Source of the DNA: Paracoccus chinensis
Lineage (GTDB): Bacteria; Pseudomonadota; Alphaproteobacteria; Rhodobacterales; Rhodobacteraceae
Direction: 5' to 3'
Assembly (NCBI RefSeq): GCF_900102885.1
Contig: NZ_FNGE01000014.1
Span: forward strand, 16,364-80,363
Length of the DNA: 64,000 nucleotides
Numbering within the stretch: the stretch's first letter is position 1; every line of letters begins with the position of its first letter. A program made the translations under genes and the position numbers. Positions 10,165-19,181 of this stretch are shown here, in pieces. The notes under the pieces were generated by a model. The model saw only the letters and a program-made list of their open reading frames with translations. It was not told the DNA's origin and ran no database searches.

Positions 10165-11280
10165 ATGGCGCACAGCAGCCTTGAACTGAGATCGACCGTC
10201 ACGGCGGACGGCACGCTGAGGATCAACCTCGAACGCGTCACGGTTCCCGACCCCGGCCCGGGTGAGTTGCTGGTCCGGGTCGAGGCCGCGCCGATCAACC
10301 CCTCGGACCTGGGGCTTCTGTTCGGGCCTGCCGACATGGCGACGCTGAAGGCCGAGGGCACAAAGGAGGCGCCTGTCCTGACCGCGCAGGTTCCGCAGCA
10401 ATTGCTGCCAGCCGTCCGCGCCCGGCTGGACCAGTCCATGCCGGTCGGCAACGAGGGCGCGGGCACCGTGATCGCCGCCGGTCCCGACCTGCAGGACCTG
10501 GTGGGCCGGCGCGTCGCCATGATCGGGGGCGCCATGTATGCCGAACTGCGGCTGATCCGTCCCGAGGCCTGCATCGTCCTGCCCGAGGGCGCCGGCGCCG
10601 CCGAAGGCGCGGCGCTGTTCGTCAACCCGCTGACGGCGCTGGGCTTCGTCGAAACGATGCGGGCCGAGGGGCACAAGGCCATCGTCCATGTGCCCGCCGC
10701 CTCGAACCTCGGGCAGATGCTGGTGCGGATCTGCAAGGCCGACGGGATCGGGCTTGTGAACATCGTCCGCAGCCCCGCGCAGGCCAAGCTTCTGCGCGGC
10801 CTCGGCGCGACCCATGTCCTTGACAGCAGCGAGCCCGACTTCTGCGGCAAGCTCGAGGAGGCCATTGCCGCCACCGGCGCGACGCTGGCCTTCGACGCCA
10901 TCGGCGGGGGCGAGATGACCAGCATCATCCTGAACGCGATGGAAGCCGTGGCCGCCCGCAGCCTTGACAGCTACAACCGCTACGGCTCCTCGACGATGAA
11001 GCAGGTCTATATCTACGGGGCGCTGGACACCGGCCCCACGATCCTCAAGCGCGGCTTCGGCTTCACCTGGGAGGTCGGGGGCTGGCTTCTGTTCAACGCG
11101 CTGGGGCGGCTGGACCCGGCCGTCGTGCAGCGGATGCGCGAGCGGGTGGCGACCGAGATGACCACCACCTTCGCCAGTCACTATACCGCGACGATCAGCC
11201 TGGCCGAGGCGCTGAAGCCCGAGGTCGCGATGGCCTACCAGAAAAAGGCCACGGGCGAGAAGTACCTGCTCGTCCCCTGA
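10165..11280 (+). CDS. Zinc-binding-dehydrogenase-like (MDR) oxidoreductase
   Basis: Medium-chain dehydrogenase/reductase of the quinone-oxidoreductase type, 371 residues, substrate unknown. Visible features: the GroES-like domain (PGPGELLVRVEAAPINPSDL), NEGAGTVIAAG, then a Rossmann domain in which the glycine motif is replaced by ASNLGQM (about 185-191), and GATHVLDSS. The zinc-ligand cysteines of alcohol dehydrogenases are not seen. GCGAGGA at 10154-10160 supports the ATG at 10165; the frame is open further upstream across the region facing fbpC, without family similarity. Divergent from the iron operon. Confidence 0.82.
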   Translation: MAHSSLELRSTVTADGTLRINLERVTVPDPGPGELLVRVEAAPINPSDLGLLFGPADMATLKAEGTKEAPVLTAQVPQQLLPAVRARLDQSMPVGNEGAGTVIAAGPDLQDLVGRRVAMIGGAMYAELRLIRPEACIVLPEGAGAAEGAALFVNPLTALGFVETMRAEGHKAIVHVPAASNLGQMLVRICKADGIGLVNIVRSPAQAKLLRGLGATHVLDSSEPDFCGKLEEAIAATGATLAFDAIGGGEMTSIILNAMEAVAARSLDSYNRYGSSTMKQVYIYGALDTGPTILKRGFGFTWEVGGWLLFNALGRLDPAVVQRMRERVATEMTTTFASHYTATISLAEALKPEVAMAYQKKATGEKYLLVP

Positions 11281-11298
11281 GCGCGCGACGCGTTGAAC

Positions 11299-12057
11299 CT
11301 AGCGCCTGCCTCGCGAACCCAGCAGGGCGGGCAGCGACAGGGCCAGCAGGATGGCGGACAGGGCAAGAGCAAAGACGAAGCCCAGCCGGGAAAAGCCCAG
11401 CGCGCCCACCAGTCCTCCGCCGAGGAATGCCCCGACCAGCCGCAGGTGGATCGCCAGCTTCCTGCGGTCGGCGGCGATGGGGCGAGCGGGGAAGGCGCGG
11501 CCGGAAATCTCGCGTCCCAGCTCGATGCCGATGTCGGTGATCATGCCGGTCGCATGGGTCGTGCGGATGCGCGCGCCCGAGATCTTGGTGATCGTCGCGT
11601 TCTGCATCCCCATGATGAAGCACAGACAGGCCAGCGAAAAGATGCGCCCCGGTTCCGAGGAAAAGACACCTCCGCCCGAAAAGCAGGCGAGGAACGCGCC
11701 CTGCACGGCAATGGGCAGGGCATATTGCCGTCGCGCCCGGCGCAGGCGGGCCCAGTTGATCAGGACGGTGCTGAAACCCGCGCCCGCCACGAAGGCGCCG
11801 ATGGCCAGCGTCGCGATCAGCGCCATCCACAGCTGCCCCGCCACGAGGTTGTCCGCCAGTTGCGACAGGTAGCCCGTCATGTGCGAGGTATAGGCGCCCA
11901 GCGCGAAGAAGCCGCCCGCGTTCGAGGCACCCGCGACAGCGGCCAGCACCGTCGCCAGCACGAGGTCGGTCCCGTGCGATCGGCGGTGCCCCGTCAGCAG
12001 CCGCGCCGAGGCGACCGGTCGCAGGATGCGTCTTCGGGCGCTCACGGCGGCAGGCAC
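11299..12057 (-). CDS. YoaK/DUF1275 family membrane protein
   Basis: Inner-membrane protein of 252 residues with about six membrane segments. Family marks are GYLSQLADNL after the first helices, FIMGMQNATITK and the run RTTHATGMITDIGIELGR, a YoaK/DUF1275 signature. Function is not known for the family. The first 25 residues are basic and cytoplasmic. Convergent with the MDR gene (18-base gap), divergent from the SDR at 12190. Confidence 0.82.
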   Translation of the reverse strand: MPAAVSARRRILRPVASARLLTGHRRSHGTDLVLATVLAAVAGASNAGGFFALGAYTSHMTGYLSQLADNLVAGQLWMALIATLAIGAFVAGAGFSTVLINWARLRRARRQYALPIAVQGAFLACFSGGGVFSSEPGRIFSLACLCFIMGMQNATITKISGARIRTTHATGMITDIGIELGREISGRAFPARPIAADRRKLAIHLRLVGAFLGGGLVGALGFSRLGFVFALALSAILLALSLPALLGSRGRR

Positions 12058-12189
12058 GTCTCCTGAAAACTCGGGTCCAGACTAGGACCATGCCGGCGGG
12101 GACGGCAAGCGGCGTTGCCTGCGGGACATGGGGCGCGTAGGCTCTCGTGACGAAACCCCGAATGTTGCCCTGACCGGAAGGACGCCCCC

Positions 12190-12864
12190 ATGACCGGCAA
12201 GACCCTGTTCATCACCGGCGCGTCCAGCGGCATCGGCGCGGCCACGGCCCGGATGGCGGTCGCGCGCGGCTGGCGCGTGGGCCTGTTCGCCCGGCGCGAG
12301 GATCGCCTGCGCGACCTGGTCGGGGAACTGGGCGCCGACAACGCGCTCGCCCTGCCCGGCGACGTCACGCAGATGGCCGACCAGCAGGCGGCGCTGCAGC
12401 GGATGACCGAGGCCTTCGGCCCCCTTCATGCGGCCTTCGCCAACGCGGGGCGCGGCCTCGATGCGCCGGGGACCGAGGGCGGCGACGTGGACGAATGGCA
12501 GGACATGATCCGCATCAACATCCTGGGCCTGCTGTTCACCGCCAAGGCCGCCCTGCCCTTCCTGAAGGAAACGCAGGGGCACCTGCTGATGACCGGCTCG
12601 GCGGCGGGGCGCATCCACATCAAGGGCTCGGTCTATGGCGCGTCCAAGTGGTTCGTCCACGGCTACGGGGGGAACCTCGCCGAGGAGATGCGCGAATGGG
12701 GCGGGCGCTGCACCGTCATCGCGCCCGGCATGGTGGACACCGAGTTCTTCGACGAGGCCAAGCCCAAGGCCATCCGCCCCGACGAGGTCGCCGGTGCCGC
12801 GCTTTACGCGCTGGAAGCCGGTGACCACGCCGCCGTGCGCGAAGTCTTCCTGATGCCGCGCTGA
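12190..12864 (+). CDS. Short-chain dehydrogenase/reductase (SDR)
   Basis: Classical NADP-type SDR of 224 residues. TGASSGIG at residues 9-16 binds the cofactor, ANAGRG replaces the more usual NNAG, and the catalytic motif is YGASK (about residues 150-154). GMVDTEFF near the C-terminus is typical of the YdfG-like group acting on hydroxy acids, though the substrate cannot be read from sequence. GGAAGGA before the ATG is a good ribosome site. Eight bases separate it from the DUF1810 gene. Confidence 0.85.
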   Translation: MTGKTLFITGASSGIGAATARMAVARGWRVGLFARREDRLRDLVGELGADNALALPGDVTQMADQQAALQRMTEAFGPLHAAFANAGRGLDAPGTEGGDVDEWQDMIRINILGLLFTAKAALPFLKETQGHLLMTGSAAGRIHIKGSVYGASKWFVHGYGGNLAEEMREWGGRCTVIAPGMVDTEFFDEAKPKAIRPDEVAGAALYALEAGDHAAVREVFLMPR

Positions 12865-12872
12865 GGACGGAC

Positions 12873-13307
12873 ATGGCCCGCCTTTCCGACGACGCCCTGA
12901 CGCTCGACCGCTTCGTCGAGGCGCAGCAGGACAGCTATCCCGTCGCCTTGTCCGAACTGCGGCAGGGCCACAAGCAGAGCCACTGGATGTGGTTCATCTT
13001 CCCGCAACTGCGGGGCCTCGGACGATCCGAGATGTCCCACTTCTACGGGATCGCCGATCTGGACGAGGCGACGCGCTACCTGGCGCATCCGGTCCTGGGG
13101 CCGAGGCTGGTGGAATGCGCGGGGGCGGTCCTGACGCATAGTGGAAGGCCCGCCGAGGCGATCATGGGCCCGGTCGATGCGGGCAAGCTGAGGTCCTCGG
13201 CCACGCTGTTTGGGGCCGTGGACGGCGCCCCTGACGTCTTCGACCGCATACTGGCCGAGTTCTTCGACGCCCGCCCCTGCCGCCACACGGCCGAGCGGCT
13301 GGGCTGA
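12873..13307 (+). CDS. DUF1810 family protein
   Basis: A 144-residue soluble protein matching the DUF1810 pattern: DRFVEAQ, then ELRQGHKQSHWMWFIFPQL near residues 30-50, FYGI, and RSSATLFGAV toward the C-terminus. Molecular role unknown; the family has no established activity that I can cite with confidence. Probably in one transcript with the SDR before it and the YaiI gene after it. Confidence 0.8.
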   Translation: MARLSDDALTLDRFVEAQQDSYPVALSELRQGHKQSHWMWFIFPQLRGLGRSEMSHFYGIADLDEATRYLAHPVLGPRLVECAGAVLTHSGRPAEAIMGPVDAGKLRSSATLFGAVDGAPDVFDRILAEFFDARPCRHTAERLG

Positions 13308-13346
13308 GCGCGGCCCTGGTCCGCCCGCGCGAAAGGAGCCGATCCC

Positions 13347-13796
13347 ATGCCGATCTACGTTGATGCCGATGCCTGCCCGGTGAAGGCCGAAGTCGAGCGC
13401 GTCGCCACCCGGCACCGGCTGCACGTCCTTGTCGTGTCGAACGGCGGGATCAGGCCCTCGGCCAATCCCCTGCTGGAAACGGTGATCGTGCCCGAAGGGC
13501 CGGACGAGGCCGACAAGTGGATCGCGGAACGCGCGGGTCCGGGAGACGTGGTGATCACCGGGGACATTCCGCTGGCGGCGAAATGCGTGGCCGCCGGGGC
13601 GCAGGTCCTCAGGCACAATGGCGAGGCGCTGACGGCCGAGAATATCGGCAATGTTCTTGCGACCCGCGACCTGATGGCCGACCTTCGTTCCGCCGATCCT
13701 TTCCGGCAGGGTGGCGGGCGCGGATTCACGAAAGCGGACCGGTCGCGTTTCCTGGATGCGCTGGAAAGGGCCGCACGGCGCATTTCCGCCGGGTGA
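13347..13796 (+). CDS. YaiI/YqxD family (UPF0178/DUF188) protein
   Basis: A 149-residue protein with the conserved opening [10 protein letters not shown] and later VITGDIPLA and [13 protein letters not shown], all marks of the YaiI/YqxD family, a PIN-like fold with conserved acidic residues. A nuclease-like activity is assumed for the fold but unproven. AAAGGAG at 13332-13338 supports the start. Last gene of a likely three-gene unit, ending at a strong hairpin terminator. Confidence 0.87.
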   Translation: MPIYVDADACPVKAEVERVATRHRLHVLVVSNGGIRPSANPLLETVIVPEGPDEADKWIAERAGPGDVVITGDIPLAAKCVAAGAQVLRHNGEALTAENIGNVLATRDLMADLRSADPFRQGGGRGFTKADRSRFLDALERAARRISAG

Positions 13797-13820
13797 CATC
13801 GCGTTTCCCGGCAAAACGGC

Positions 13821-13848
13821 AACAGGCCGGCACGATGGCCGGCCTGTT
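13821..13848. terminator. Bidirectional terminator between convergent genes
   Basis: An 11-bp perfect inverted repeat (13821-13831 and 13838-13848, 6-base loop) followed by TTTC on the plus strand, with an AAAA just before it serving the minus strand. It separates the YaiI gene (plus) from the DUF1236 gene (minus). Confidence 0.75.
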
Positions 13849-13869
13849 TCAGTCCCGCGAAAGGGAGGG

Positions 13870-14325
13870 TCACTCGTAGATGTGGACGATCTGGCGGTTC
13901 TGCGGGTCCACCAAGACCGGGCGGTCCTGGACATAGACATAGCCGTACTGGGCGTCCGGAATGGTCTGGATCTGCACCGCTTCCGGCACCGCCGTTCCGA
14001 CCGCGACATCGCCGTCGATCACCACGGATTCGGTCTTGTGTTCCAGCACGTAGGTGCGGGTCTCGGGGGTCAGGGCATCCTCGCTGACATCGCCGATGAC
14101 GGCGCCGGCAACCGCGCCCACCGCCGCACCGACCGGCCCGCCAACGGCCGCCCCGGCAATCGCGCCCGAGGCCGCGCCGCCCGTCGCACCGCCGCCGGTG
14201 GTGGGGGCGTCGGTCTGGACCTCGGTCACCGTGGGGGTTGTTTCGGTGACAACGGTGGTCTGGGCGAAGGCCGTGCCGGCAATCAGCGCGGCACCGATGG
14301 AGGTGGCGGTCAGGATCGATTTCAT
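13870..14325 (-). CDS. DUF1236 domain periplasmic protein
   Basis: Exported protein of 151 residues. Signal peptide MKSILTATSIGAALIAG with cleavage after AFA; next a Thr/Val-rich segment; then a glycine/alanine-rich stretch (GAIAGAAVGGPVGAA) like glycine-zipper proteins; then a DUF1236-type ending (VPEAVQIQTIPD...VYVQDRPVLVDP...IVHIY). Function unknown. CGGAGAT upstream supports the start at 14325, eleven codons inside the longest frame. Confidence 0.8.
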   Translation of the reverse strand: MKSILTATSIGAALIAGTAFAQTTVVTETTPTVTEVQTDAPTTGGGATGGAASGAIAGAAVGGPVGAAVGAVAGAVIGDVSEDALTPETRTYVLEHKTESVVIDGDVAVGTAVPEAVQIQTIPDAQYGYVYVQDRPVLVDPQNRQIVHIYE

Positions 14326-14585
14326 TTCTGATCTCCGTATTGACGATCTGTCAGACAATTCCGCTGCTCGTCTTTCGGTTCCACCTGCCTTTCGCCCTCG
14401 GCAATTTTCTGAAAACAGGAATCAAGGCGACATCCATTACCCGGCCACATCAATGCATTTCGCGCCGGAGTTGATTTTCAAAGTCGCGCGCAATTTGAAA
14501 TAAGTCTCGCCGGGAAGTAATGCGAAAATGGGCCCCCGCCACAAAGGCGAAGGCCCTCCGTTCCACTGGAAACGGCTTCAGGACG

Positions 14586-15116
14586 TCAGCGGATGGTCCG
14601 GCGCGGGCGATAGCGGTCGTGGCTGCGCCGCCGCCCCAGCAGGGCCGCCGCGACCAGCGTCACGGTCGTGGCGATGGCGACCTTCTGGATCAGGCCGTCC
14701 TTGTTGTGACGCCATTCGGCGCGCATCCCCATCTCGCCCGGCACGTTCGGGACGCGGCCCCGGGCGAAGTCCTCGACCAGCCCCTCGACCATGTTGATCC
14801 GGTCCGCGCCCAGCAGCATCAGCCAGTGCCGCCAGTCGGATTCGCTGTAGGCAAAGGCCGAGCGCCGGACCATGCCGCTGATCCCCGAGGGCGGCGAGGA
14901 GGTGCCGAAGACCGCCGGCCGGCGCTTGTATTCGACCGACTGCAGGACCTCGACCTCGGACTTCTGCGCCGGCGGCGGTTCCCAGTTCATCCCCGTCTCG
15001 GTGTCGGCGGAACGGTCGCGCATCGGATAGGTCGGGTCGTTGCGGGGGTCGGCATCGACGCCCCATCCGTTCACCGAGGCCGGGTCGATCCTTTGGGAAG
15101 AGTTCTGCTGTTCCAT
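14586..15116 (-). CDS. Conserved hypothetical protein with C-terminal membrane helix
   Basis: A 176-residue protein of unknown function. The N-terminal part carries INGWGVDAD-like residues (VNGWGVDADPRNDPTYPMRD) and the C-terminal 40 residues hold one membrane helix (VAIATTVTLVAAALLG) followed by a basic tail, so it should be anchored with the bulk on one side. AGGAGG is immediately followed by ATGACGATG; the second ATG (15116) has proper 6-base spacing and is chosen over the first at 15122. It directly follows the formaldehyde-dehydrogenase-like gene (10-base gap), suggesting a functional link; the pairing is one I recall from other alphaproteobacteria. Confidence 0.75.
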   Translation of the reverse strand: MEQQNSSQRIDPASVNGWGVDADPRNDPTYPMRDRSADTETGMNWEPPPAQKSEVEVLQSVEYKRRPAVFGTSSPPSGISGMVRRSAFAYSESDWRHWLMLLGADRINMVEGLVEDFARGRVPNVPGEMGMRAEWRHNKDGLIQKVAIATTVTLVAAALLGRRRSHDRYRPRRTIR

Positions 15117-15126
15117 CGTCATCCTC

Positions 15127-16278
15127 CTAGCGGCCGCGGTTCGGGTAAAGGACCGGCTTGATGCACTCGTCCAGCTTGGCCGAGAACATGTGATACGCGT
15201 CCCCCACGTCCTCGAGCGGCACGCGGTGGGTGATCAGCTCCTTCGGGTTGATGCGCCCTTCGCGGACATGCTCGATCAGGCGCGGCAGCAGCCGCTTGAC
15301 CGAGGCCTGGTTGGCGCGGACCGTCAGGCCCTTGTTCAGCACGTTGCCGATGGGGATCATGTTGCCGGTGGGGCCATAGACGCCCACGATGGACACGATC
15401 CCGCCCTTCTTGACCGAGTTGATGGCCCAGTGCAGCGGAATGGACGATCCCGCCTCGAGCTTCAGCTTCTTGCCCAGCAGCGTGCGGATGGCGCTGCCCG
15501 AGGCGTCGCCCCCAACGGCATCGATGCAGACATCGGCACCGAGATGGTCGGTCAGCTTCTTGATAAAGACCGCCATGTCCTCGATTTCCTCGAAGTTGTA
15601 GACCTCGGCCGGGCAATAGCGGCGTGCGAAATCCAGACGGTATTCCTCGCGGTCGATGACGATGACGCGGCCCGCGCCGAACAGCCAGGCACAGCGCGCG
15701 GCCATGATGCCGACGGGGCCCGCCCCGAAGACGACAACGGTGTCGCCCATCTGGATGCCGCCCATCTCGGCCGCCTGGTAGCCGGTCGGTACCACGTCGG
15801 TCAGCAGCACGGCGTCGTCGGGGTCCATCCAGTCGGGGATCAGCGTCGGTCCCACGTCGGCATAGGGCACGCGGACATATTCCGCCTGCCCCCCGTCATA
15901 GCCGCCCGCCGTGTGCGAATAGCCAAAGATGCCGCCCACGGCCGTGGCCTGGGGGTTGGATTCATGGCAGTTGCCGAACAGGCCCTGCTTGCAGAAATGG
16001 CACTGGCCGCAGGCGATGTTGAAGGGCACCAGCACGTGGTCGCCCGGCTTGAGGTTCTGCACCTCCGAGCCGACTTCCTCGACAATGCCGCAGAATTCGT
16101 GGCCGAACGTCATGCCGACCCGCGTGTCGGGCACGAGGCCATGGTAAAGATGCAGGTCCGACCCGCAGATGCACGAGCGGGTGACGCGCACGATGGCATC
16201 GCGTGGATGCTGGATGACCGGATCGGGCTTCGAACTCACCCGCACACGGCCGGGGCCCCTGTAATCGGCAGCTAGCAC
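15127..16278 (-). CDS. Zinc-dependent alcohol dehydrogenase, formaldehyde-dehydrogenase-like
   Basis: A 383-residue MDR enzyme. Catalytic zinc ligands are in CICGSDLH (Cys about 38) and GHE (about 60-61); the structural zinc cluster is CGQCHFCKQGLFGNC (about 90-104); the NAD-binding motif is GAGPVG. The long insertion and QATAVGGIFGYSH segment resemble glutathione-independent formaldehyde dehydrogenases, though the true substrate could be another aldehyde or alcohol. It starts with GTG at 16278; AGGAGG lies 7 bases upstream, which decides the start. Likely co-transcribed with the membrane-anchored protein downstream. Confidence 0.85.
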   Translation of the reverse strand: MLAADYRGPGRVRVSSKPDPVIQHPRDAIVRVTRSCICGSDLHLYHGLVPDTRVGMTFGHEFCGIVEEVGSEVQNLKPGDHVLVPFNIACGQCHFCKQGLFGNCHESNPQATAVGGIFGYSHTAGGYDGGQAEYVRVPYADVGPTLIPDWMDPDDAVLLTDVVPTGYQAAEMGGIQMGDTVVVFGAGPVGIMAARCAWLFGAGRVIVIDREEYRLDFARRYCPAEVYNFEEIEDMAVFIKKLTDHLGADVCIDAVGGDASGSAIRTLLGKKLKLEAGSSIPLHWAINSVKKGGIVSIVGVYGPTGNMIPIGNVLNKGLTVRANQASVKRLLPRLIEHVREGRINPKELITHRVPLEDVGDAYHMFSAKLDECIKPVLYPNRGR

Positions 16279-16476
16279 GGCAGATCCTCCTGAACGACCT
16301 GTCGTGCAACCGCGCCGGGCTGGAGTTGTTCCCGCCCGTCATCCGAAATGCCGAAAGCCCGGGAGCCGCTCCACGGGGCGGACTGTTTGAAGATGCCGGG
16401 GAATGATCCTAGAGGACCGCCCCGGGCGGCGCGGCTCCCGCGGCCTCCCGTTCCCGCGAAATCCACGGAGCCCTCC

Positions 16477-17034
16477 ATGTCCGACACGCCCCTTGCCGAA
16501 CGCATCGCCGGACTGGACGCGGTGACGCTTGCCCGCAGGCTGGTCGGGGCGGAGCTGCTTGTCCGGGGCGCAGGCGGGGTCATCATCGAGACCGAGGCCT
16601 ACGGGCGGGACGATCCGGCCTCGCACAGCTTCCGGGGCCCGACCCGGCGGAACGCCTCGATGTTCGGGCCGGCGGGGCACGCCTATGTCTACCGCTCCTA
16701 CGGCATCCACCTCTGCCTCAATGTGGTGGCAGGGCCGGGCGAGGCCGTGCTGATCCGCGCCCTTGCCCCGACCACGGGCATCTATCTGATGCAGGCGCGG
16801 CGGCGTGGCAGCCTCCTGCTGTGCAGCGGCCCCGGACGGCTGGCCGAGGCGCTGGGCATCCGCATCGAGGACGATGGCGCGCCCTTTGACGGAACCGGCT
16901 TCTCCCTGACCCTGCCCTCCTCGATGCCGGAACTGCTGGCAGGCCCCCGCATCGGCATCAGCAAGGCGCAGGACCTGCCCTGGCGCTTCGGGCTTGCCGG
17001 GGCCGAGGGCCTCAGCCGGCCCTTCCCGCGCTAG
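16477..17034 (+). CDS. 3-methyladenine DNA glycosylase (AAG/MPG family)
   Basis: Base-excision repair glycosylase removing alkylated purines, 185 residues (family about 190-200). The catalytic glutamate is in IIETEAY (about residue 40); YRSYGIHLCLNVV and the HSFRGPT turn are hallmark DNA-binding and base-flipping elements. The ATG at 16477 begins MSDTPLAERIAGLDAVTLARRLVG, the normal family start; the frame is open 43 codons upstream with no similarity. Divergent from the formaldehyde-dehydrogenase-like gene. Confidence 0.87.
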   Translation: MSDTPLAERIAGLDAVTLARRLVGAELLVRGAGGVIIETEAYGRDDPASHSFRGPTRRNASMFGPAGHAYVYRSYGIHLCLNVVAGPGEAVLIRALAPTTGIYLMQARRRGSLLLCSGPGRLAEALGIRIEDDGAPFDGTGFSLTLPSSMPELLAGPRIGISKAQDLPWRFGLAGAEGLSRPFPR

Positions 17035-17218
17035 GTTTTCCGCCTGCCGACAGCCTCGAATTTACTGGGTCTGCGCCCTCGATGTCGCAGGGAACTGCGC
17101 TTGTGGGGAACCAAAGCTTCATGCGAGAAATACAACCATAAGAGAATCGGATATCGCGTAGTCAACCATCGCGTGCGGTTGGCGGTCCGATCGGGCCTCC
17201 GGACGAAGTTTGACCATC

Positions 17219-18424
17219 ATGTACAGCGCTCCAAGGGATTTCAGCACGGAACTGTTGGTGGTGATCGCCGACGACGACGCCACGCAGCGCACGCTGGCGG
17301 CCGCCGTGGTGCGCCGCTTGGGCTGCAGGCCGCTGGTCGCCGACAATGGCCTGTCGGCCTTGCAGCTGATCCGCGAAAGCGGCGCCTCGATCCTGGTCTG
17401 CGATCTCGAGATGCCCGGGATGGACGGGCACGAACTGACCCGCGAGGTCCGCCGGATGGACCTGGGACGCTATATCCACATCATCATGCTGACCGGCCAC
17501 GACCAGGTCGAGGAACGCCACCGCGCGCTGGAAGCGGGGGTGGATGATTTCATGACCAAGCCGCTGGACACGGCGCTGATGACCGTCCGCCTGCGCGCTG
17601 CCGCCCGCCTGATCCGGCACGAGCAGGTCCTGTCGGAACGCAACCGCGCGCTGGAAGAGGCCAAGTTCCGTATCGAATCCGACCTGAACGCGGCGGCCAC
17701 GGCCCAGCGGCGCCTGCTGCCGGGCGGGAACGGCGACATCTGCGGCTTCCGCTTCGCCTCGGCCTTCCAGCCCTCGGCCTATGTGTCGGGCGACATGTTC
17801 GGCTGGTTCGCTCTGAACGACTGTCAGCTGGGCTTCTACGCGGTGGACGTGGCGGGCCACGGCGTCCACGCGGCGCTGATGTCGGTCGCCATCGGCCACA
17901 TGGTCACGCCCGAGTATTTCTCGGGGCTGGTCCTTTCGTCGGGCGACCGGCCGGACCCGGCCCTGCTGGTCCAGGACCTCAACCGCCACTTCTTCCGCGA
18001 GGACAGCAGCGACTATTTCGCCATGCTCTGCGGCATCGTGGATGCCCGCTGCGGGACCGTGCGCTTCTGCCAGGCCGGCTACCCCCATCCCGTTCTGGCC
18101 GGTGGCGAGGGTCGGCCCGCGCTGGTCGGCGACGGCGGGCTGCCGGTGGGGCTGCTGTCCGGTGCCACCTTCGAGAACCAGGAGATCGCCATCCGCCCCG
18201 GGGACAGGCTGGTCATCTGCTCGGACGGCGTGACCGAGGCCGAAAGCTCGGCAGGCGTGCATTTCGGGTCCGAGCGGCTTTGCGCCCTGATCCGCGACCG
18301 CAGCCCCCACGAGGCCACGGAACTTCCGCGGGCGATCGTCTCCTCCCTGGACGACTGGCGCGGAGGGCTGCCGCTGGAGGACGACCTCACGGTTCTTGTT
18401 CTGGAAAGGAGTGACCGCCCATGA
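17219..18424 (+). CDS. Response regulator with PP2C (RsbU/SpoIIE-type) phosphatase output
   Basis: A 401-residue fusion. Residues about 13-130 are a receiver domain: acidic pocket ADDDA, phospho-acceptor Asp about 60 in CDLEMPG, conserved Lys in TKPLD (about 113). A coiled linker (RNRALEEAKFRIESDLNAAATAQRRLLP) leads to a PP2C phosphatase domain with GDMFGW, DVAGHGVHAALMS and SDGVTEAES carrying the metal-binding aspartates. Such proteins dephosphorylate STAS antagonists in partner switches; the next gene is exactly that. ATG at 17219 chosen (a TTG nine bases earlier is possible). The stop overlaps the STAS gene as ATGA. First gene of a ten-gene chain. Confidence 0.9.
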   Translation: MYSAPRDFSTELLVVIADDDATQRTLAAAVVRRLGCRPLVADNGLSALQLIRESGASILVCDLEMPGMDGHELTREVRRMDLGRYIHIIMLTGHDQVEERHRALEAGVDDFMTKPLDTALMTVRLRAAARLIRHEQVLSERNRALEEAKFRIESDLNAAATAQRRLLPGGNGDICGFRFASAFQPSAYVSGDMFGWFALNDCQLGFYAVDVAGHGVHAALMSVAIGHMVTPEYFSGLVLSSGDRPDPALLVQDLNRHFFREDSSDYFAMLCGIVDARCGTVRFCQAGYPHPVLAGGEGRPALVGDGGLPVGLLSGATFENQEIAIRPGDRLVICSDGVTEAESSAGVHFGSERLCALIRDRSPHEATELPRAIVSSLDDWRGGLPLEDDLTVLVLERSDRP

Positions 18425-18759
18425 TCCGAACCGATTTCCACGAAGGCGGCGTCTGCGTGATCACCCCCGAAAGCGCGCGCTTGACGGCGGCGGTGGCCGG
18501 GACCTTCCGCGACGAGGCGACCCGGATCATCGACGGCGGCCACAGCCGGCTTGTCATCGACCTGTCGGATGTCAGCTTCGTCGATTCCTCGGGTCTGGGC
18601 GCGCTGGTGGCGCTGCTCAAGCGCGTGGGCAACCGGGGCGAGGTCGTGGTCTGCGGCCTGGGCGAGGCGGTGGCGCAGATGTTCCACATCACCCGGATGG
18701 AACGCGTGTTCCAGTCCTTCCCCGGTCCGCGAGAGGCGGTTCTGCATCTGGCCCAATAG
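18421..18759 (+). CDS. STAS-domain anti-sigma-factor antagonist (RsbV-like)
   Basis: A 112-residue single STAS domain. The phosphorylatable serine is in FVDSSGLGALVAL (about residues 56-60), the classic switch site of RsbV/SpoIIAA. In its dephosphorylated form it should bind the HATPase kinase encoded next and release that kinase's target. It overlaps the phosphatase gene by four bases and ends two bases before the kinase gene, so stoichiometry is probably set by coupling. Confidence 0.9.
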   Translation: MIRTDFHEGGVCVITPESARLTAAVAGTFRDEATRIIDGGHSRLVIDLSDVSFVDSSGLGALVALLKRVGNRGEVVVCGLGEAVAQMFHITRMERVFQSFPGPREAVLHLAQ

Positions 18760-18761
18760 CC

Positions 18762-19181
18762 ATGAGCAGGACCGAGTTCACCATCCGCGCCACGCTGGAG
18801 GAGGTGGACGGGCTGTCGCGCAGCCTGGCCGACCTCGCCCGCCCCTGCCTGCCGGCGGAAAAGCTGGTCGGGCTGGAAATCGCCGTGGCCGAGGCGCTGA
18901 ACAACGTCGTGCTGCACGGCTACAAGGGCCGCGAAGGCACCATCTCGGCCGCGCTGGTCATCCGGGACGCCGCCGTGACGGTCGAGATCCGCGACCGGGG
19001 CCAGCGGGTGCCCGAGGGCGCCCTTGCCGCCGCGCGCAGCCTGGACGACCTGGACCCGCTGGTCGAAAGCGGGCGCGGGCTGGGGCTGATCGCAGGGCTG
19101 TCGGACCGGCTCGACTATGACTCGGGGCCGGACGGCAACCGCCTGACGCTGGAATTCGACCGGCAGGACGCGGCGGCATGA
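18762..19181 (+). CDS. HATPase anti-sigma/switch kinase (RsbW-like)
   Basis: A 139-residue GHKL ATPase. The N-box is EIAVAEALNNVVLHGYKG (about 42-59), then EIRDRGQRVP as the G1 box and GRGLGLIAGLSD as the G2 box, matching RsbW/SpoIIAB-type serine kinases. It should phosphorylate the STAS protein and sequester an output target. No sigma factor gene lies nearby, so the target may be a protein elsewhere or an enzyme of this locus. The ribosome site is poor, consistent with coupling to the STAS gene. Its stop overlaps the hybrid kinase start (ATGA). Confidence 0.88.
   Translation: MSRTEFTIRATLEEVDGLSRSLADLARPCLPAEKLVGLEIAVAEALNNVVLHGYKGREGTISAALVIRDAAVTVEIRDRGQRVPEGALAAARSLDDLDPLVESGRGLGLIAGLSDRLDYDSGPDGNRLTLEFDRQDAAA

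Noticed and set aside
17100..17218. GGAAC elements upstream of the partner-switch operon as a general-stress ECF (EcfG-type) promoter
   Set aside because: GGAAC occurs but no CGTT-like -10 at 16-17 bases follows either copy.
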